From Solirubrobacteraceae bacterium (GTDB lineage Bacteria > Actinomycetota > Thermoleophilia > Solirubrobacterales > Solirubrobacteraceae): a stretch of 64,000 nt of DNA. The DNA lies in assembly GCA_024711025.1 (NCBI GenBank), contig JANJTP010000004.1, positions 25,135-89,134 of the forward strand, given 5' to 3'. Made by a program: the position numbers and the translations under genes. Shown piece after piece: positions 1 to 8,114 of the stretch; the stretch's first letter is position 1; each line of letters opens with the position of its first letter. The notes under the pieces are model-generated. The model did no database searches, was not told the origin of the DNA, and saw only the letters and a list, made by a program, of their open reading frames with translations.

Positions 1-227
1 CGCCCTGGGTATCCACTAAGCGGCGGACCACGTGCTCGTCCCCTGGTTCGAAATACCATCACATATCTTTGATCACAATCAAGGTGGTCCCTGCCGGTCA
101 CGCTGTCGCGCAACCCCTCTCGCGTCCAGCGCGCTCCCTCGGGGTCGAGGCCCGTCGCCGGCACGCAGGGATCAAGCGGGCGAGCCGGAGTGCGTGAGCG
201 AGCGGTCGCCGACGCACGCCCAGCGAG

Positions 228-267
228 TACTCGCGCACGCGTCTAGGCGAGGGCGCGTGCGCGAGTA
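228..267. terminator. 14-bp perfect inverted repeat, likely bidirectional terminator
   Basis: The arms at 228-241 and 254-267 are exact reverse complements (14 bp) around a 12-nt loop. The hairpin lies downstream of the minus-strand membrane-protein gene that ends at 340 and there is no T-tract, as is usual for high-GC actinobacterial hairpin terminators. The rest of 1-339 holds no gene I can support. A plus-strand gene could end just outside the window (an in-frame TAA lies at 17-19), in which case the hairpin would serve both strands; that part is inference. Confidence 0.6.
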
Positions 268-339
268 GCCTCGTCTGCTGTTCGTGCCGACGAACCCTGT
301 CGACGGCCGCGCGTCCCGTCGTCTTGTGAGGGCCTCGCC

Positions 340-729
340 CTACGTGGCGCGGGCGGTCGGGCGCTCACCGACCGACGTCACCTCCAGCTGGTGGACGACA
401 CGCTCGGTGCTCAGCTCGTGTACGACCAGGCCGACGGTGCTCAGCACAGCAAGCGCGCAGGCGCTCGCGAAGGACCACCACTTCAGGTCGGTGCCGGAGA
501 ACACGAATGCCTGGACCACCGTCCAGGCCCCGAGCAGCACGATCAGGCCGTCCAGCGCGCGCTGCGTCATCGTCGCGCGCAGCCCGTCGGCCGCCGCACC
601 CAGGATCATCGCGGCGCCGCCCGCGGCGAACAGCCACTGCAGCGTGTCGCCGGTCCAGACCTGACTCGCGACGATCAGGAAGCCCGCGACGAGCAACAGC
701 GCGAGCCGGGAGATGAAGTGCATTCGCAT
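340..729 (-). CDS. Small four-helix membrane protein, SPW-repeat-like
   Basis: The protein has about 129 residues and four hydrophobic segments in two pairs separated by a short polar stretch near residue 50. The second pair (LLGAWTVVQAFVFSG, then a segment after KWWS) resembles the two-helix SPW repeat module, although the Ser-Pro-Trp signature itself is missing. The ATG at 729 gives a start directly before the first helix; an ATG two codons later (723) is equally possible. The longer open frame upstream has no hydrophobic character and would run into the control region of the divergent ArsR gene. Divergence from an ArsR-family regulator suggests the two genes may share a control region. No function can be assigned from sequence. 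Confidence 0.6.
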   Translation of the reverse strand: MRMHFISRLALLLVAGFLIVASQVWTGDTLQWLFAAGGAAMILGAAADGLRATMTQRALDGLIVLLGAWTVVQAFVFSGTDLKWWSFASACALAVLSTVGLVVHELSTERVVHQLEVTSVGERPTARAT

Positions 730-822
730 GACGCGATACCCCCTCGTCGGTTCGGCACACCGTGGGAGCAGTCCTCTCCCCTCGGTCCGCCGGTTCTCTT
801 CCAACCGGTCGACAGTACCAAG

Positions 823-868
823 GCATATCGACAAATGTCAATGCAGACAATGACCAAAGTCGATATGC
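823..868. promoter_or_regulatory. Putative ArsR-family operator (nested dyads)
   Basis: A perfect 10-bp inverted repeat has arms at 823-832 (GCATATCGAC) and 859-868 (GTCGATATGC). Inside it lie two shorter dyads: GACA-aa-TGTC at 830-839, and GAC-caaa-GTC at 852-861. The site is AT-richer than its surroundings and covers the first possible ATG codons of the ArsR gene. ArsR/SmtB dimers typically bind such 12-2-12-like palindromes and repress their own promoter, so autoregulation is the simplest reading (inference). Confidence 0.6.
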
Positions 869-1236
869 TGACGCGGATGTCGCTCGATCACGGACCGATC
901 ACCGCCGCGCCGCTGACCCATGCGGAAGCCGAGTCCCTCGCGCGGCTGCTCCATGCGCTGGCCGAGCCCACTCGAGTCATGATCGTCAGCACGCTGCTGC
1001 ATGCCGCTCGGGGTGAGCTTCACGGCCGCGAGATCCAGGAGCGGCTCGGCCTGCGTCAGCCGACCTCGAGCCACCACCTGCGCAAGCTCGTGCACTCGGG
1101 GGTCGTCGAGCGTGAGCAGCGCGGGCCTTACGCCTACTTCCGCGTCGCCCCCGACGCCCTGTCGCGACTGCGGGCGATCTTCGGCGGACGGCCGCGCCGG
1201 CAGCCCGGCGGAGCGGCGCGCCTCGCGCAGGGCTGA
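835..1236 (+). CDS. ArsR/SmtB-family transcriptional regulator
   Basis: A winged helix-turn-helix protein of about 133 residues from the ATG at 835. The core runs from the first helix ending in LAEPTRVMIV, through the recognition helix segment LRQPTSSHHLRKLVHSG, to the wing at REQRGPYAYFRV. There is no cysteine at all, so it lacks the Cys-based metal/metalloid site of ArsR, CmtR or CadC and probably senses another signal. Several in-frame ATGs exist (835, 841, 850, 865, 877). Because the operator-like dyad at 823-868 overlaps the first ones, 877 (MSLDHG) is a realistic alternative. The gene is divergent from the membrane protein at 340-729 and converges with the TetR gene 15 nt downstream. 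Confidence 0.8.
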   Translation: MSMQTMTKVDMLTRMSLDHGPITAAPLTHAEAESLARLLHALAEPTRVMIVSTLLHAARGELHGREIQERLGLRQPTSSHHLRKLVHSGVVEREQRGPYAYFRVAPDALSRLRAIFGGRPRRQPGGAARLAQG

Positions 1237-1251
1237 AGTCGCTCGGCGCGT

Positions 1252-1908
1252 TTACGGGCGCCAGCAGCGCATGACGGCGTCGAGCTGCTCCGCGTCGAGC
1301 GGCGCGCCGGCCAGCGGGCTCGGTGCGTCGCGTCGGTCGCGCAGACCGTCGAGCACGAGCCCAACGAAGCGACGCCACGCCTCGGGCTGGACTTCGCGCG
1401 TGTAGTCGCCGAGCGCGCCGAGCATGAAGTGCACGAGGGCGACGTCGGTGCCCACGACATCCGGGCGCAGCGCACCGCTCGCCTGCGCGCGGCGCACGAG
1501 CTCCTCGACCATCGGGGTGATGCGGTCGCGCGTGCGCTCGACGCGCCGCTCGGCGTGGGCGGTGCTCAGCAGCAGATCGCGCATCCCGCGATCCTCGACC
1601 TGGATCGCCGTGAAGCTCTCGACGAAGTCCGCGATCCCGTCCCACGGATCGTCGTGCTCGAGCATCCGTGCCGCCAGCACGACGATCTCCTCGAGTCGCT
1701 GCTCGAAGAGCGCCTCGATCAGCAGCTCGCGCTTGGGGAAGCGCCGGTACACGGTTCCGACGCCGACCCCGGCTCGGCGCGCGATGTCGTCCATCGAGAC
1801 CTCGAGCCCCCCCTCGGCGAACGCCGCGTGGGCGGCCTCGAGGATCCGCAGGCGGTTGCGCTCGGCATCGCGGCGCAGGGGACGCTCGGCGGGGGCGGCG
1901 GCGCACAT
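1252..1908 (-). CDS. TetR/AcrR-family transcriptional regulator
   Basis: A 218-residue protein. The N-terminal helix-turn-helix (about residues 14-62, with SMDDIARRAGVGVGTVYRRF) is a textbook TetR DNA-binding domain; the rest is an all-helical ligand-binding region with no recognisable sub-family signature. The ATG at 1908 was chosen because the longer frame upstream crosses the divergent promoter. The gene faces away from a DHA2 drug-efflux transporter, and a perfect dyad lies between the two (1944-1979). Repression of the pump and of itself, relieved by a small hydrophobic ligand, is the likely role, by analogy with TetR-efflux pairs. Confidence 0.85.
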   Translation of the reverse strand: MCAAAPAERPLRRDAERNRLRILEAAHAAFAEGGLEVSMDDIARRAGVGVGTVYRRFPKRELLIEALFEQRLEEIVVLAARMLEHDDPWDGIADFVESFTAIQVEDRGMRDLLLSTAHAERRVERTRDRITPMVEELVRRAQASGALRPDVVGTDVALVHFMLGALGDYTREVQPEAWRRFVGLVLDGLRDRRDAPSPLAGAPLDAEQLDAVMRCWRP

Positions 1909-1943
1909 GGAGGGGCGACCGTAGCAGTCAACCGGAGAGCGCG

Positions 1944-1979
1944 CTCCGTTTGATGCTATCGTGCCCCCCGCAAACGGAG
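1944..1979. promoter_or_regulatory. Putative TetR operator between regulator and efflux pump
   Basis: The arms CTCCGTTTG (1944-1952) and CAAACGGAG (1971-1979) are exact reverse complements with an 18-nt spacer. The spacer contains TGCTATCGT, which could be an extended -10 element reading toward the transporter. Position between divergent tetR and efflux genes makes this the obvious operator. The rather long spacer could mean two TetR dimers or one half-site per promoter. Confidence 0.6.
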
Positions 1980-2026
1980 GGTTCATTCCGGTTGCGCCAC
2001 CCGCCTCCGATCCCAGGATTCGACGA

Positions 2027-3616
2027 ATGTCATCTCCCGACCGCAGCGCCGTCCACGACAGCAGCGCCGGCGTGGTCGACAGCCGTGACGGCGCCGTCGG
2101 CCGCGGCGGCGGCCACCTCGACCGCGCGCTGCTGACGGTCGCCTCGGTCGTCGTGCTGGGCGCGATCATGTCGATCCTCGACGTGACGGTCGTCAACGTC
2201 GCGATCAACCATCTCACCCGCGACTTCGACACCTCGCTGGAGACGATCCAGTGGGTCGTGACCGGTTACACGCTGGCGCTCGCGACCGTGATCCCGATCA
2301 CCGGCTGGGCCGCCGATCGGTTCGGGACCAAGAGGCTGTACATGACCTCGCTGGCGCTCTTCGCCGCCGGGTCGCTGCTCTCCGGGCTCGCCTGGTCCGC
2401 CGGCTCGCTGATCGCGTTTCGTGTCCTCCAGGGCCTCGGCGGCGGCATGCTGATGCCGCTCGGCATGACGATCCTGACGCGCGCGGCCGGCCCGCAGCGC
2501 GTCGGCCGCGTCATGAGCATCATCGGCATCCCGATGCTGCTCGCGCCGATCGTCGGCCCGATCCTCGGCGGCTGGCTCGTCGACGACGTCGGCTGGCGCT
2601 GGATCTTCTTCATCAACATCCCCGTCGGCGCGCTGGCGCTGGTGCTCGCGGCGCGAATCCTTCCGCGTGACCGGCCCCAGCCTCACCACCGGTTCGACGC
2701 GATCGGGCTCGCGCTGCTCTCCCCCGGCCTCGCCGCGCTGATCTACGGCCTGGCACAGTCGAGCTCGGCAGGCGGCTTCGGCTCGTCGAAGGTCCTGGTC
2801 CCGGCGCTCTGCGGGGTGGCGCTGCTGGTCGCGTTCGTCTGGCATGCGCTGCGGATCGACGATCCGCTGATCGACCTGCGCCTGTTCAAGAACCGCACCT
2901 ACGCCGCGTCGCTGACGATGCTCGTGCTGTTCGCGATCGCGCTGTTCGGCGCGATGCTGCTCATCCCGCTCTACCTGCAGGGCGTGCGCGGCGAGTCGGC
3001 GATGACGACCGGCCTGCTGCTCGCCCCCCAGGGCCTCGGCGCGATGCTGACGATGCCGCTCGCCGGCCTGCTCGTCGATCGCACCGGCGTCGGCCGGATC
3101 GTCGTCGTCGGGCTGACGCTGCTCCTCGCCGCGATGCTCGCGCTGACGCAGATCCAGGCGGACACCTCCTACCTGACGCTCAGCGTGATCCTGTTCGTCA
3201 TGGGCCTCGGAATGGGCGCGACGATGATGCCGATCATGTCCGGCGCGCTGCAGACGCTACGTCGCGGCCAGGTCGCCCGTGCCAGCTCGACGCTCAACAT
3301 CTTCCAGCAGGTCGGCGCGTCGATCGGCACGGCGGTCCTCACGGTGACGCTCGCGAGCGCACTGCGCGATCGCCTTCCCAAGGCCCCGGCCGGGAGCGAG
3401 TCGTCGGTGCAGAACCTCCCCGACGCCGTGCGCGAGCAGCTCGCGCCGCTGATGGCCGACGCCTACGGCTACACCTTCTGGTGGGCGGTCGCACTGGTCT
3501 GCGTGGCATTCCTTGCCGCGTTCCTGCTGCCGTTCCGCAAGCCGCCGGCGCCGGTCGACGAGGATGCCGTGGCCGGTGAGGCGGACGAGGCGCCGCCCGT
3601 GCTCGCGCACGTCTGA
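2027..3616 (+). CDS. DHA2-family MFS multidrug efflux transporter (14 TM)
   Basis: A 529-residue membrane protein with about 14 hydrophobic helices, the DHA2 layout of EmrB/QacA-type proton antiporters. Helix 1 carries LDVTVVNVAI, typical of the family. The helix 2-3 loop has motif A (GWAADRFGTKRL), and helix 5 has the antiporter motif C region with GPILGGWLVDD followed by WRWIFFINIPVG. Start at ATG 2027 (MSSPDRS), giving a short cytoplasmic tail; a GTG at 1961 in the same frame would overlap the operator. It probably exports hydrophobic drugs or lipophilic metabolites; substrate unknown. Expression is probably set by the divergent TetR regulator. Confidence 0.85.
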   Translation: MSSPDRSAVHDSSAGVVDSRDGAVGRGGGHLDRALLTVASVVVLGAIMSILDVTVVNVAINHLTRDFDTSLETIQWVVTGYTLALATVIPITGWAADRFGTKRLYMTSLALFAAGSLLSGLAWSAGSLIAFRVLQGLGGGMLMPLGMTILTRAAGPQRVGRVMSIIGIPMLLAPIVGPILGGWLVDDVGWRWIFFINIPVGALALVLAARILPRDRPQPHHRFDAIGLALLSPGLAALIYGLAQSSSAGGFGSSKVLVPALCGVALLVAFVWHALRIDDPLIDLRLFKNRTYAASLTMLVLFAIALFGAMLLIPLYLQGVRGESAMTTGLLLAPQGLGAMLTMPLAGLLVDRTGVGRIVVVGLTLLLAAMLALTQIQADTSYLTLSVILFVMGLGMGATMMPIMSGALQTLRRGQVARASSTLNIFQQVGASIGTAVLTVTLASALRDRLPKAPAGSESSVQNLPDAVREQLAPLMADAYGYTFWWAVALVCVAFLAAFLLPFRKPPAPVDEDAVAGEADEAPPVLAHV

Positions 3617-3659
3617 GCGTCCTGCGACCGCCGGCCCGGGCGGCTGCGAGAATCCCGCC

Positions 3660-4124
3660 GTGGCCTCGTGGGCCCAGGTCGAGCGGCAGGCGCCGCAGCT
3701 GGCGGCGGTGGCCCGGGCGCGCCTCGACGCGCACACCCACAAGACGCTCGCCACGCTGCGGCGTGACGGATCGCCGCGGATCAGCGGCACCGAGCTCGCG
3801 ACCGCTCGCGGCGAGCTGTGGATCGGCTGCATGTGGCTCTCGGTCAAGGCGCTCGACCTTCGCCGGGATCCGCGCTTCGCTCTTCACAGCGGCTCGATCG
3901 ACCCGCCTGACTGGAGCGGCGACGCGAAGCTCGCGGGCCGGGCGCAGGAGATCGCCGACCCGCAGCTGATCGCCGAGATCAACGGTCCGCAGCCGGGCCC
4001 GTCGCACCTGTTCCGACTCGACGTCACCGAGGTCGTGGTCGTGAGCCTCGGCGATCCCGCGGAGCACCTGGTCGTCGAGTCCTGGCACGAGGGGCGCGGC
4101 GTCGAGCGCCTCGAGCGGCGCTGA
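3660..4124 (+). CDS. Pyridoxamine 5'-phosphate oxidase-family protein
   Basis: A 154-residue protein with the split-barrel flavin-binding fold pattern of the PNPOx-like superfamily. The stretch KTLATLRRDGSPRISGTE is the usual N-terminal strand pair ('tells the oxidant state of a small substrate'), followed by LWIGCMW and a helix with KALDLRRDPRFALHS. Such proteins bind FMN, F420 or heme, and the small size fits F420- or FMN-dependent reductases of actinobacteria; the cofactor cannot be told here. GTG start at 3660, preceded by GAGAAT 6 nt upstream, a possible -10 box for a leaderless message. Confidence 0.7.
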   Translation: MASWAQVERQAPQLAAVARARLDAHTHKTLATLRRDGSPRISGTELATARGELWIGCMWLSVKALDLRRDPRFALHSGSIDPPDWSGDAKLAGRAQEIADPQLIAEINGPQPGPSHLFRLDVTEVVVVSLGDPAEHLVVESWHEGRGVERLERR

Positions 4125-4245
4125 GCGGGCACGACGGCGACCGCCGTCACGTCCGGTGCGAGCGCACGCCCACAAACAGGCGCGGCGGCTGGGCCTGTCA
4201 GTTCCGGCGCGAGCCCTCGCTCACGCCGGTGCGCCGTCGGAGGTC

Positions 4246-4467
4246 CTATTCCCGCCGCTCCCACGCCTCCGCATAGAGGATGTGGACGGGGTTCACGATG
4301 ACCCTCCTCCCCTGGCGCGCGGCGGGGATCACGCGGTGCGCCTCGAGCAGGGCCTCGACCTCGTCGAGCCGGAGGTCGCTGACCAGCCACTCGCCGTCCG
4401 CGAAGACCAGCCGGGTGGCGCTTGCGGCGGGATCGGCCTGCTGGCGATCGGTCGGCATGGCGGGCAC
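4246..4467 (-). CDS. Small hypothetical protein
   Basis: A 73-residue reading frame (alternative ATG at 4458). The core RLVFADGEWLVSDLRLDEVEALLEAHR followed by a basic strand GRRVIVNPVHILYAEAWE looks like a small alpha/beta domain; the ending resembles LytTR-like 'V-N-P-x-x-I-x-Y-x-E' strands, but the protein is too short to be that domain. It lies upstream of and on the same strand as nothing obvious: the thioesterase ends 116 nt away at 4584 on the same strand. Codon bias fits a real gene. No function assigned. Confidence 0.45.
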   Translation of the reverse strand: MPAMPTDRQQADPAASATRLVFADGEWLVSDLRLDEVEALLEAHRVIPAARQGRRVIVNPVHILYAEAWERRE

Positions 4468-4583
4468 GCTAGACGGTCGGAGGCCGTGCGACGAGCCCTG
4501 TCGTTTTCGCGCGGGTCGTGGTCCGCGTCACCGATCGATGCCTCGTTCACCGCGCACGACGAAACGGTCGCGCTTCGCACGGA

Positions 4584-5378
4584 TCAGCGTCGCTCGACCA
4601 GCAGCGACTGTGCGGCGATCCCGACGACCCCGCCCTCGTCGAACAGCGTCGACGTCGCCAGCCCCACGCCGGTGGTGTCCAGCAGCGACTCGGCGTCGAG
4701 AAAGATCCACTCTCCCAGCGGCTCACGAAAGGCGTGCACGGTCAGGTCGGTGTTGACGAACAGGTACTCGTCGAACTCCAGCAGGCGGCTCGCGCCGTTG
4801 CCGAAGTCCGCGGTCGCGACGAGGCGCTGCAGCGCGCTGGGCTCCTCGCCGTCGACCAGCGGGCGCGCGAGGCGGAACCAACCGCGTCCAGGGCCCTTTC
4901 CCCAGTCGAAGCCCGGCGCGAAGCGCAGCTCCATGCCGGTTCGGTGGAAGCCGTCGGCCGGCCCGTCCGGCGGGTACTGCGTCGGCCGGCACGCCTCGGG
5001 CGGCGTCTCGGGAGCCGGGACGGCGGGAAGCGCGTGGGCCGGCAGGTCGACGTTCCCGCGTCGCAGTCGCACGGCTCGCGCGCGCAGCACCGTCTCGCCG
5101 CCGCAGCCCAGCTCGGCCTCGACGAGCTGGAAGCGCCTTCCGGGGCGTACGACCCGGGCCGCGGGGACCAGCGGCGCGAGCGGCACCGGCGCGAGGAACT
5201 CGTACGTGATTCGTGCGACGATCATCGCCGGCCCGGGGTCCAGTCGCTCGATCTCACGCGCGAGCAGCGCCGCCGGCGCGCCGCCGTGTTGGGCGCCCGG
5301 GTCCCACGGGCCGCGCGCGTGGCCGCTCGGATCGTATGCACCGCCCCGTCGGGCGAAGATCGGCTCCAGGGCGCTCAT
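4584..5378 (-). CDS. Acyl-CoA thioesterase-like protein (TesB / 4HBT_3 type)
   Basis: 264 residues, the length of a double-hotdog thioesterase of the TesB-like family. The N-terminal hotdog contains QHGGAPAALLAREIERL, where the G-G-x-P/A-A-A-L start of the central helix is typical, then the strand IVARITYEFLAPVPL. The C-terminal half has VATADFGNGASR and a strand pair around YLFVNTDLTVHAFREPLGEW, typical of the second hotdog. The probable substrate is an acyl-CoA, possibly in lipid degradation. The ATG overlaps the stop of the alpha/beta-hydrolase gene by 4 nt (ATGA), so the two are translationally coupled. Confidence 0.75.
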   Translation of the reverse strand: MSALEPIFARRGGAYDPSGHARGPWDPGAQHGGAPAALLAREIERLDPGPAMIVARITYEFLAPVPLAPLVPAARVVRPGRRFQLVEAELGCGGETVLRARAVRLRRGNVDLPAHALPAVPAPETPPEACRPTQYPPDGPADGFHRTGMELRFAPGFDWGKGPGRGWFRLARPLVDGEEPSALQRLVATADFGNGASRLLEFDEYLFVNTDLTVHAFREPLGEWIFLDAESLLDTTGVGLATSTLFDEGGVVGIAAQSLLVERR

Positions 5379-6172
5379 CGCCGATGGTCGGCGAGCTCGG
5401 CGATGATCCGCGAGAGCCGGCCCCCCTGCCAAGCGATCGGCGAGCGCCCGGGCCCCTCGACCACGAGGCGCGCTCCGGGGATCGCCGCCGCATACGCCTC
5501 CCCGACCGCCAGCGGATGGCCGGGGTCGGGCTCGTCGCGGTCGGCGACGACGACGGTCGGTGCGGCGATCGCGGCCAGGTCGTCGACGGTCGCAAAAGGT
5601 CGCGAGCGGGGAACCGCGCGCAACGCGTCCGCGACGGCCTCGGGATGCTCGTGGGCGGAGAGGCGCTGGCGCAGCACCGTGAGGATCGTCTCGCGCCATC
5701 GCGGGTCGCCGGCCGGCTCGCCGTACGCGCGCACGAACCCCTCGACCCCGCCGCTGCGCAACCCGTCGCTGAGCGCGTCCCAGCGTGCGAGCGAGGACGC
5801 TTCGAGGTGCGTCGCCGGGTCATAGGCAGGCGTGATGACGACGAGCCCTGCGACGCGCTCCGGGCGCTCGAGCGCAACGCGGAGCGCGGTGTGCGCGCCC
5901 ATCGACGCACCGGCGATGAGCGCCCGCTCGACGCCGCGCTCGTCGAGCACGGCGAGGAGGTCGGAGGCCAGGTCGGCGTAGCCGTACGCATCGGCTCGCG
6001 GGGCGGGATCGGACGCCCCGTGCCCGCGGGCGTCGTAGGCGATCACTCGGTGGCCGGAGCGCTCGAGCGCCCGAGAGCCCATCACCACGTACCGGTGGGT
6101 GGCCGTCAGCCCGTGGAGCAGCACGATGGGAACGCCTTCGCCGACCTCGACGACCTTGAGCCCCGTAGCCAT
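5375..6172 (-). CDS. Alpha/beta-hydrolase with substituted catalytic histidine position
   Basis: 265 residues with the alpha/beta-hydrolase plan: oxyanion-hole strand IVLLHG (16-21), the strand VIAYDARGHGASD, and the nucleophile elbow GASMG with Ser90. A candidate acid is the Asp of VVVADRDEPDP. At the C-terminus, where the family has G-x-G-H-x-P carrying the catalytic His, the sequence reads GPGRSP with Arg243. A histidine at 219 (DPGHPL) might substitute, or the protein might be inactive as a hydrolase. First gene of a two-gene unit with the thioesterase (4-nt overlap). Divergent from the thioredoxin gene 33 nt away. Confidence 0.75.
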   Translation of the reverse strand: MATGLKVVEVGEGVPIVLLHGLTATHRYVVMGSRALERSGHRVIAYDARGHGASDPAPRADAYGYADLASDLLAVLDERGVERALIAGASMGAHTALRVALERPERVAGLVVITPAYDPATHLEASSLARWDALSDGLRSGGVEGFVRAYGEPAGDPRWRETILTVLRQRLSAHEHPEAVADALRAVPRSRPFATVDDLAAIAAPTVVVADRDEPDPGHPLAVGEAYAAAIPGARLVVEGPGRSPIAWQGGRLSRIIAELADHRR

Positions 6173-6205
6173 CTGGCGGCACAGTCAACCATCTACGCTG
6201 TGTCG

Positions 6206-6949
6206 ATGACCGTGATCGATGTCAGCGAGCAGGACTTCGAGCGCGAGGTCGTCGAGCGCTCTCGGACGATCCCCGTCGTAGTGGACTTCTGGGCCGCCTG
6301 GTGCGGACCGTGCAGGATGCTCGGCCCGGTGCTCGAGGGCGCCGCCCAGAAGCGCGAGGGCAAGGTCGTGCTGGCGAAGATCGACACCGACGCCAACCCC
6401 GGGATCTCGCGGGCCTTCGGCATCCAGGGAATTCCGGCGGTGAAGGCCTTCAAGGACGGTGTCGTCGTCGACGAGTTCGTGGGCGCGCAGCCCCCCGCGA
6501 CGGTCGAGCGGTTCTTCGACGGGCTCGTGCCCTCGGAGGCCGACGAGCTCGTGGCCGCGGGCGGCGAGGCGGAGCTGCGGCGCGCGCTGGAGCTCCAGCC
6601 GGGCCGCGCCGACGCCGCCGTCGAGCTCGCGGGCCTGCTGCATCGTCGTGGCGACGAGGACGAGGCGCTGGTGATCCTCGGCAACGTCGCGGGCAGCTTC
6701 CAGGCCGACGGCCTGGCCGCGCGGATCCGGCTCGAGCGCGACGAGGAGCTCGACGTCTCCGATGCGCTCCGCGCGCTCGATGACGGCGAGCGCGAGCGCG
6801 CGGTCGACCTCCTGATCGAAGCGATTCCGCAGGCCGGCGAGCGCACCGACGACCTACGACGGCTCGTCGTCGCGATCCTCGACGACCTCGGCGTCGAGCA
6901 CCCGGCGGCGCGCGAGGCGCGCCGGCGCCTCGCGACGGCGCTGTACTGA
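6206..6949 (+). CDS. Thioredoxin-TPR protein (CnoX/YbbN-like)
   Basis: 247 residues. The N-terminal thioredoxin fold (1-105) has the redox motif WCGPC at 32-36 and the cis-proline segment GIQGIPAVKAF. The C-terminal half is helical with TPR-like repeats (AELRRALELQPGRADAAVELA) as in CnoX/YbbN chaperedoxins. E. coli CnoX has lost the WCGPC active site, whereas this one keeps it, so disulfide reductase activity is expected along with a holdase role. Cytoplasmic, no signal peptide. ATG 6206 is preceded by TACGCT at 6194-6199, six nt before the start, and no Shine-Dalgarno: probably leaderless. Confidence 0.85.
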   Translation: MTVIDVSEQDFEREVVERSRTIPVVVDFWAAWCGPCRMLGPVLEGAAQKREGKVVLAKIDTDANPGISRAFGIQGIPAVKAFKDGVVVDEFVGAQPPATVERFFDGLVPSEADELVAAGGEAELRRALELQPGRADAAVELAGLLHRRGDEDEALVILGNVAGSFQADGLAARIRLERDEELDVSDALRALDDGERERAVDLLIEAIPQAGERTDDLRRLVVAILDDLGVEHPAAREARRRLATALY

Positions 6950-6969
6950 CCTCCCTACGGCGCCTCGGC

Positions 6970-6989
6970 GCCTCCGAGCGCTCGGAGGC
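6970..6989. terminator. 20-bp perfect palindrome between convergent genes
   Basis: GCCTCCGAGC followed by GCTCGGAGGC is self-complementary over its full 20 bp, giving a hairpin of about 8 bp with a short loop on either strand. It lies between the convergent thioredoxin (ends 6949) and dinB (ends 7001) genes, so a bidirectional terminator is likely. Confidence 0.65.
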
Positions 6990-7000
6990 CCCTCGCCGGC

Positions 7001-8062
7001 TCAGAGCGGGAGCGCCAGCTGTCTCGTCGCCGGCTGTGGGTCTCCCGCCGGCTCCAGGCCGCTGACGCCCACGCCGAGCAGTCGCACGGGGCGCGCCGGC
7101 GCATACGCGCGAAGCAGCTCGACGGCGACGGGTGCGATCTCGGCCTCCTCGGCGGTCGCCCGCTCGAGCGTCCGCGCGCGGGTGACCGTCGTGAAGTCGT
7201 CCAGGCGCACCTTGATCCGCACGGTGCGACCGCGACGCCGGTGGCGCCGCAGGCCGTCGCACAGCTCGGTCGTGAGCTCGCGCAGGGCCGCCTCCATCTG
7301 CGCCGCGCTCGCGAGGTCGCGGTCGAACGTGGTCTCGCGCGACTCGCTCCGCGCGGCTCGGACGGGCACGACCACGTCGGAGTCCTCGAACCGCGCGCGA
7401 GCGCGCAGCCACGGCCCCTGGCGCGCACCGAACGTCTCGCCGAGCAGGGCCTCGTCCGCACCGGCGAGCTCGGCGAGCGTGGAGATGCCGAGCGAGGCGA
7501 GCCGCTCGGCGGTCCGTGGCCCGATTCCGGGAACCAGGCCGCAGGGCGCGCCGGCGAAGCGCTCGCATGCCTGCTCACGGGTGAGGACGACGAAGCCGCG
7601 CGGCTTCTCGGCGTCCGAGGCGACCTTCGCAACGAGGCGGTTCGGGCCGATGCCGACCGATGCGCTCAGGCCGGTGCGCTCCGCGATCCGGGCGGCGAGC
7701 CGGCGCATCGCCGCACGGGGCGCGGCCAGCCCCTCGAGGTCCAGGTAGGCCTCGTCGAGGCCGAGCTGCTCGACGCGCTCGACATGGGCGCGGACGATCG
7801 CCATCACGCGCCTCGACATCTCCCGGTAGGCGGCGAAGTCGGGCGCGACGAGAATCGCCTGCGGGCACAGGCGCCGGGCGCGCGCGGTCGGCATCGCCGA
7901 GCCGACGCCGAATCGCCGCGCCTCGTACGAGGCCGTCGTGACGACCGCACGGGGGCCGCTGCCGGAGACGATCACGGGCAGGCCGCGCAGCTCGGGGCGC
8001 CGCAGAAGCTCGACGCTCGCATAGAAGGCGTCGAGGTCCAGGTGGGCGATCGGCCCGGCCAT
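7001..8062 (-). CDS. dinB: DNA polymerase IV (Y-family translesion polymerase)
   Basis: 353 residues, normal for Pol IV. The palm starts with AHLDLDAFYASVE, which holds catalytic Asp9 and the steric-gate pair Phe13-Tyr14; the second acidic pair is in QLGLDEAYLDLEG. The thumb HhH region is at LVPGIGPRTAERLASLGI, and the little-finger domain follows from about residue 225 (SRETTFDRDL). The protein ends in QLALPL, a good beta-clamp binding motif. It extends primers past damaged bases at the replication fork. No LexA/SOS-type palindrome was seen upstream. TACCCT lies 9 nt before the ATG. Confidence 0.95.
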   Translation of the reverse strand: MAGPIAHLDLDAFYASVELLRRPELRGLPVIVSGSGPRAVVTTASYEARRFGVGSAMPTARARRLCPQAILVAPDFAAYREMSRRVMAIVRAHVERVEQLGLDEAYLDLEGLAAPRAAMRRLAARIAERTGLSASVGIGPNRLVAKVASDAEKPRGFVVLTREQACERFAGAPCGLVPGIGPRTAERLASLGISTLAELAGADEALLGETFGARQGPWLRARARFEDSDVVVPVRAARSESRETTFDRDLASAAQMEAALRELTTELCDGLRRHRRRGRTVRIKVRLDDFTTVTRARTLERATAEEAEIAPVAVELLRAYAPARPVRLLGVGVSGLEPAGDPQPATRQLALPL

Positions 8063-8114
8063 CGTGACGCGAGGGTACGCCCCGCTCCCGACGGCCGGGC
8101 GCGCGCCGAGTCCG

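Noticed and set aside
2..19. In-frame codons ending in TAA at the left edge, possible end of a plus-strand gene
   Set aside because: Only six codons are visible, too few to support a gene.
45..60. GGTTCGAAATACC, similar to a tRNA T-arm
   Set aside because: The stem and loop do not fit T-arm length, and no acceptor, D or anticodon arm can be built around it.
5213..6205. Long open frame upstream of the thioredoxin gene on the plus strand
   Set aside because: It is the antisense of two well-supported minus-strand enzymes; high GC leaves such frames open.
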